NCBI RefSeq assembly: GCF_029892965.1
Contig: NZ_JARXWN010000007.1
Span: 1-64,000, forward strand
Length of the DNA: 64,000 nucleotides
Source of the DNA: Dysgonomonas sp. PF1-14
Lineage (GTDB): Bacteria; Bacteroidota; Bacteroidia; Bacteroidales; Dysgonomonadaceae
Reading direction: 5' to 3'
Part shown: one piece after another, positions 61,479 through 64,000 of the stretch
Position numbering within the stretch: position 1 is the first letter of the stretch
Layout: each line of letters opens with the position of its first letter
The notes under the pieces: generated by a model
What the model was told of the DNA's origin: nothing
What the model saw: only the letters and a program-made list of their open reading frames with translations
Database searches by the model: none
Program-made: the position numbers and the translations under genes

Positions 61479-62303
61479 TTATTCAGCGTTCAGCGTGAAG
61501 CGTTGGAAGCCTGTTACAGCCAGTTCTTTATCGTGAGCATCAAGATACTGGGCAACTGTTTGCTTAGGATTCTTGATAAACTCTTGTTGAAGAAGTGTAA
61601 ATTCTTTGTAGAACTTAGTTAAAGCTCCTTCTGCTATTTTTTCGATCAGGTTTTCAGGTTTACCTGCTTCGCGTGCTTTTTCTCTTGCAATATTAAGCTC
61701 TCTTTCTCTGATTTCTTCCGATACATGCTCGGCAAGAAGGGCAACAGGATTCATAGCTGCGATCTGCATAGCTACGTCTCTTGCTACTTGCTCATCTACA
61801 TTTGCTTTGTTGAAACCAACGATTGCAGCCAGTTTGTTTCCCGGATGTACATAAGCTACTACTGTAGGGGCAGTAACTGTTTTGTATATGTTGAGTTCCA
61901 TTTTTTCACCTGTAACGCCCATACGGTCTGTTACCAGATCGGCTACTGTGCGGTCACCAGCCTGTAGCGTTTTTAATGTATCCAGATCGGCAGGCTTGTT
62001 AGCCAGTGCTGTATCTAGTATAGATTTTGTCATGCCTACGAAGTCTGCATTCATAGCCACAAAGTCAGTTTCGCAGTTTACAGCAACGATTGCAGCAAAA
62101 TCGCCATTAGTTGCAGCTAATACACAGCCTTCGGTTGCATCGCGGTCTTCGCGTTTTGCAGCAAAAGCTTGTCCTTTTTTACGAATTATTTCGATTGCCT
62201 TGTCAAAATCACCTTCTGCTTCTGTCAAAGCATTTTTACAGTCCATCATACCTGCTCCTGTCATTTTGCGCAGGTGTTGGATATCAGCCATAGATATTGC
62301 CAT
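61479..62303 (-). CDS. tsf: Elongation factor Ts
   Basis: A 274-residue nucleotide-exchange factor for EF-Tu. The N-terminal UBA-like domain MADIQHLRKMTGAGMMDCKNALTEAEGDFDKAIE is diagnostic, followed by the TDFVAMN core motif (~80-86: NCETDFVAMNADF) and the dimerisation region with AMQIAAMNPVAL. It follows rpsB, as in most bacteria, with 183 bases between them including a terminator-like hairpin. Confidence 0.98.
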   Translation of the reverse strand: MAISMADIQHLRKMTGAGMMDCKNALTEAEGDFDKAIEIIRKKGQAFAAKREDRDATEGCVLAATNGDFAAIVAVNCETDFVAMNADFVGMTKSILDTALANKPADLDTLKTLQAGDRTVADLVTDRMGVTGEKMELNIYKTVTAPTVVAYVHPGNKLAAIVGFNKANVDEQVARDVAMQIAAMNPVALLAEHVSEEIRERELNIAREKAREAGKPENLIEKIAEGALTKFYKEFTLLQQEFIKNPKQTVAQYLDAHDKELAVTGFQRFTLNAE

Positions 62304-62425
62304 AGTCTCTTTCTCCTTTTTATTTAGTTATAAGTGTACTAGTCTACAAGTGTACTAGTTTTATTTTTTTATATTTTAAAGAAAACTAGTAAACTAGAAA
62401 TCTTTAAGACTCTAAAACTCAAAAA

Positions 62426-62473
62426 AGACTAAGAAATAGTCTCCGAGTATTCTCCGAGGCTAATTCTTAGTCT
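62426..62473 (-). terminator. Terminator-like hairpin between rpsB and tsf
   Basis: AGACTAAGAA and TTCTTAGTCT are exact complements around a 28-base loop that holds two CTCCGAG copies. On the minus strand a T6 run follows. It may partly attenuate tsf relative to rpsB. Confidence 0.65.
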
Positions 62474-62486
62474 GTTATTTTGTGAC

Positions 62487-63338
62487 TTATTCTTCGTCCT
62501 CTTTTGCAAACTTGCTTGCTACAGCAGCATTGATTGCATCCTGATCTTCTTTTGTTACAGCCTTTTTAGCACCGGTTTTAGCTTTGCGCTCTCTTTTAGG
62601 AGCTCCTTCTTCGTCCTGTGCTTCGGCAGCAGCAGTGTCAGCTTTTTCTATCTTTCTTTCTTCCAAGCCTTCTTTGATTCCTTCACAGAGGCTAGCCAGA
62701 ATAAGTTCGATTGATTTTCCTGCATCGTCATTAGCAGGGATTACAAAATCAATATCTTCCGGATTGGAATTTGTATCTACCATAGCAAATACAGATATTC
62801 CAAGACGGCTAGCTTCTCTTACTGCAATATGTTCTTTCATTACATCGACAACAAAAAGTGCTGATGGCAGACGTGTCAGGTCTTGTATAGAACCCAGTGT
62901 CTTTTCCAGTTTAGCACGTTGACGGGTAACCTGAAGTCTTTCTCTTTTCGATAAAGTTTCGAATGTACCGTCTTTCATCATTTTATCGATAGTCGACATC
63001 TTCTTCACAGCCTTACGGATTGTAGGGAAGTTTGTCAACATACCGCCCGGCCAGCGTTCTACCACGTATGGCATATTTACAGCTGTAGCCAGGTCTGCAA
63101 CTACTTGTTTTGCTTGTTTCTTTGTAGCAACAAACAGTATTTTTTTGCCCGATTTGGCTATTTGCTTCAAAGCAGCAGCAGCTTCTTCGGTCTTAGCTAT
63201 AGTCTTATAAAGGTCAATGATGTGGATACCATTGCGCTCCATAAATATATAAGGAGCCATTGCCGGATTCCATTTTCTTTTCAAGTGTCCGAAGTGTACA
63301 CCGGCTTCTAATAATTGGTCGAATTCTAATTTTGCCAT
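62487..63338 (-). CDS. rpsB: 30S ribosomal protein S2
   Basis: A 283-residue S2. Core motifs are EAGVHFGHLKRKWNPAMAPYIF, HIIDLYKT, VERWPGGMLTNF and LPSALFVVDV, then PANDDAGKSIELIL. The C-terminal ~50 residues form a charged Ala/Lys/Glu tail (KADTAAAEAQDEEGAPKRERKAKTG) longer than in E. coli, which is common in Bacteroidota. The 5' leader contains conserved-looking hairpins (see 63382-63498). tsf follows. Confidence 0.98.
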   Translation of the reverse strand: MAKLEFDQLLEAGVHFGHLKRKWNPAMAPYIFMERNGIHIIDLYKTIAKTEEAAAALKQIAKSGKKILFVATKKQAKQVVADLATAVNMPYVVERWPGGMLTNFPTIRKAVKKMSTIDKMMKDGTFETLSKRERLQVTRQRAKLEKTLGSIQDLTRLPSALFVVDVMKEHIAVREASRLGISVFAMVDTNSNPEDIDFVIPANDDAGKSIELILASLCEGIKEGLEERKIEKADTAAAEAQDEEGAPKRERKAKTGAKKAVTKEDQDAINAAVASKFAKEDEE

Positions 63339-63381
63339 TTTTAGTTTTTTGTTTCGTTTACTTTCTTTTTCTGTTAGCGAA

Positions 63382-63498
63382 TTGTCGGGTAGCTCATTTG
63401 TGAAGTCCCGGCAATTTAGATACTAAACGTAATTTCAGAGTGATGAGGCCGACTCATCATATATTAACCAACCTGTAACTTTTAAGCGGCAACAGCCG
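63382..63498 (-). promoter_or_regulatory. Structured 5' leader of rpsB
   Basis: Three hairpins lie between rpsI and rpsB: TTGTCGGG/CCCGGCAA (63382-63414, one mismatch), TGATGAG/CTCATCA (63441-63459, perfect, 5-base loop) and CGGC/GCCG (63487-63498). None is followed by a T-run on the minus strand. S2 autoregulates through its leader in other bacteria; the same is plausible here but is inference. Confidence 0.4.
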
Positions 63499-63530
63499 TG
63501 AAAGTGTAATTGGGTAAAATAATATCCAAA

Positions 63531-63917
63531 TTAACGTTTTGAGAATTGAAATCTTTTTCTTGCTTTTGGTTGCCCCGGTTTTTTACGTTCTACAACGCGA
63601 GGGTCACGAGTCATAAATCCTTCAGCTCTTAGAGCAGCTTTATCTTCTGGATTGATCTTTACCAGAGCGCGTGCGATACCCAGACGAGCAGCTTCTGCCT
63701 GTCCTTTGTATCCACCTCCGTTAAGGTTGATCTTTATGTCATATTTTTCAGCAACTTCCAATTTGTTTAGCGGTTGCTTTACGACATATTGAAGAATAGT
63801 TGAAGGGAAGTAATTGTCGAGTTCACGTTTGTTGATCACAATCTTTCCGGTTCCTTCGCTTACGAATACGCGAGCTATAGCAGCTTTACGTCTTCCTAGT
63901 GCATTTACTACTTCCAT
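63531..63917 (-). CDS. rpsI: 30S ribosomal protein S9
   Basis: A 128-residue S9 whose C-terminal tail reaches the P-site tRNA. Motifs: ALGRRKAAIARVFV, INKRELDNYFPS, NLNGGGYKGQAEAARLGIARAL, and the basic C-terminus RDPRVVERKKPGQPKARKRFQFSKR ending in the invariant SKR. It starts 6 bases behind the rplM stop, the standard rplM-rpsI pair. Confidence 0.98.
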   Translation of the reverse strand: MEVVNALGRRKAAIARVFVSEGTGKIVINKRELDNYFPSTILQYVVKQPLNKLEVAEKYDIKINLNGGGYKGQAEAARLGIARALVKINPEDKAALRAEGFMTRDPRVVERKKPGQPKARKRFQFSKR

Positions 63918-63923
63918 TAATTA

Positions 63924-64000
63924 TTATTTAAGAGAGTTAATATCTATTGTTTTTGGTTGTTGAGCCTCATGTTTGTGCTCAGTACCTGCATATACATGAA
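63924..64000 (-). CDS. rplM: 50S ribosomal protein L13, C-terminal fragment (cut by window edge)
   Basis: The minus strand reads HVYAGTEHKHEAQQPKTIDI then NSLK and a stop at 63924. This is the characteristic C-terminal tail of Bacteroidota L13 (VYAGTEHKHEAQQP). The gene continues beyond position 64000. It precedes rpsI by 6 bases, in the normal order. Confidence 0.88.
   Translation of the reverse strand, partial: HVYAGTEHKHEAQQPKTIDINSLK

Overview
The window looks like the chromosome of a Bacteroidota member, most likely order Bacteroidales and perhaps Dysgonomonas-like (the genus is inference, since no rRNA is present). Support comes from many gene starts preceded by the Bacteroidota -7 promoter motif TAnnTTTG, a type IX secretion shuttle protein (PorV), TonB-dependent receptors with surface lipoproteins, a BtuG-like cobalamin lipoprotein, and Bacteroidota-style intergenic repeats. 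Most of the window is ordinary housekeeping DNA. No rRNA, tRNA, CRISPR array, transposase, integrase or prophage was seen.

Layout. 1-5.1 kb: start of transketolase, serine dehydratase, an MFS sugar-type permease with a leader palindrome, and an FAD-dependent dehydrogenase. 5.2-5.7 kb: a GC-richer non-coding repeat element. 5.8-18.7 kb: metal and cobalamin uptake, with mgtE, a Fur-family (probably Zur) regulator, a His-rich metal TonB receptor plus lipoprotein, a second receptor, then a minus-strand cobalamin unit (riboswitch, btuB, btuG, btuF). Two nearly identical ~250-bp structured repeats in inverted orientation bracket 7.5 kb of this island; each sits directly upstream of an uptake gene. 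18.9-28.1 kb: aminotransferase, a small unknown protein, rdgB, S1/P1 nuclease, CoA-transferase, an RluA-type synthase, a GxxExxY gene bracketed by CGCAAAGACGCAAAG repeats, tex, and a TonB protein.

28.1-35.6 kb: repeat-rich spacers, a candidate structured RNA ending in a strong terminator, then a P-loop HPr kinase/PEPCK-like protein next to PEP carboxylase, and aroA. 35.7-54.8 kb: era, alkD-like, M16 protease, a PorT-like barrel, an L,D-transpeptidase, cysS, dusB, mnmD, ispF, porV, a FAH-family protein, a polyprenol-phosphate glycosyltransferase, a second TonB paralogue, the rplY-pth-Hsp15 operon, gpmA, and a DUF3592-like/yaaA pair. 54.9-61.1 kb: an operon of four exported proteins, three of them RCC1-type beta-propellers, behind a ~600-nt leader with a (CT)15 tract and a 23-bp inverted repeat. 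61.4-64 kb: tsf, rpsB, rpsI and the 3' end of rplM.

The least explained parts are the RCC1 operon with its leader, the inverted-repeat-bracketed uptake island, the kinase-like gene beside ppc, and the GxxExxY cassette.
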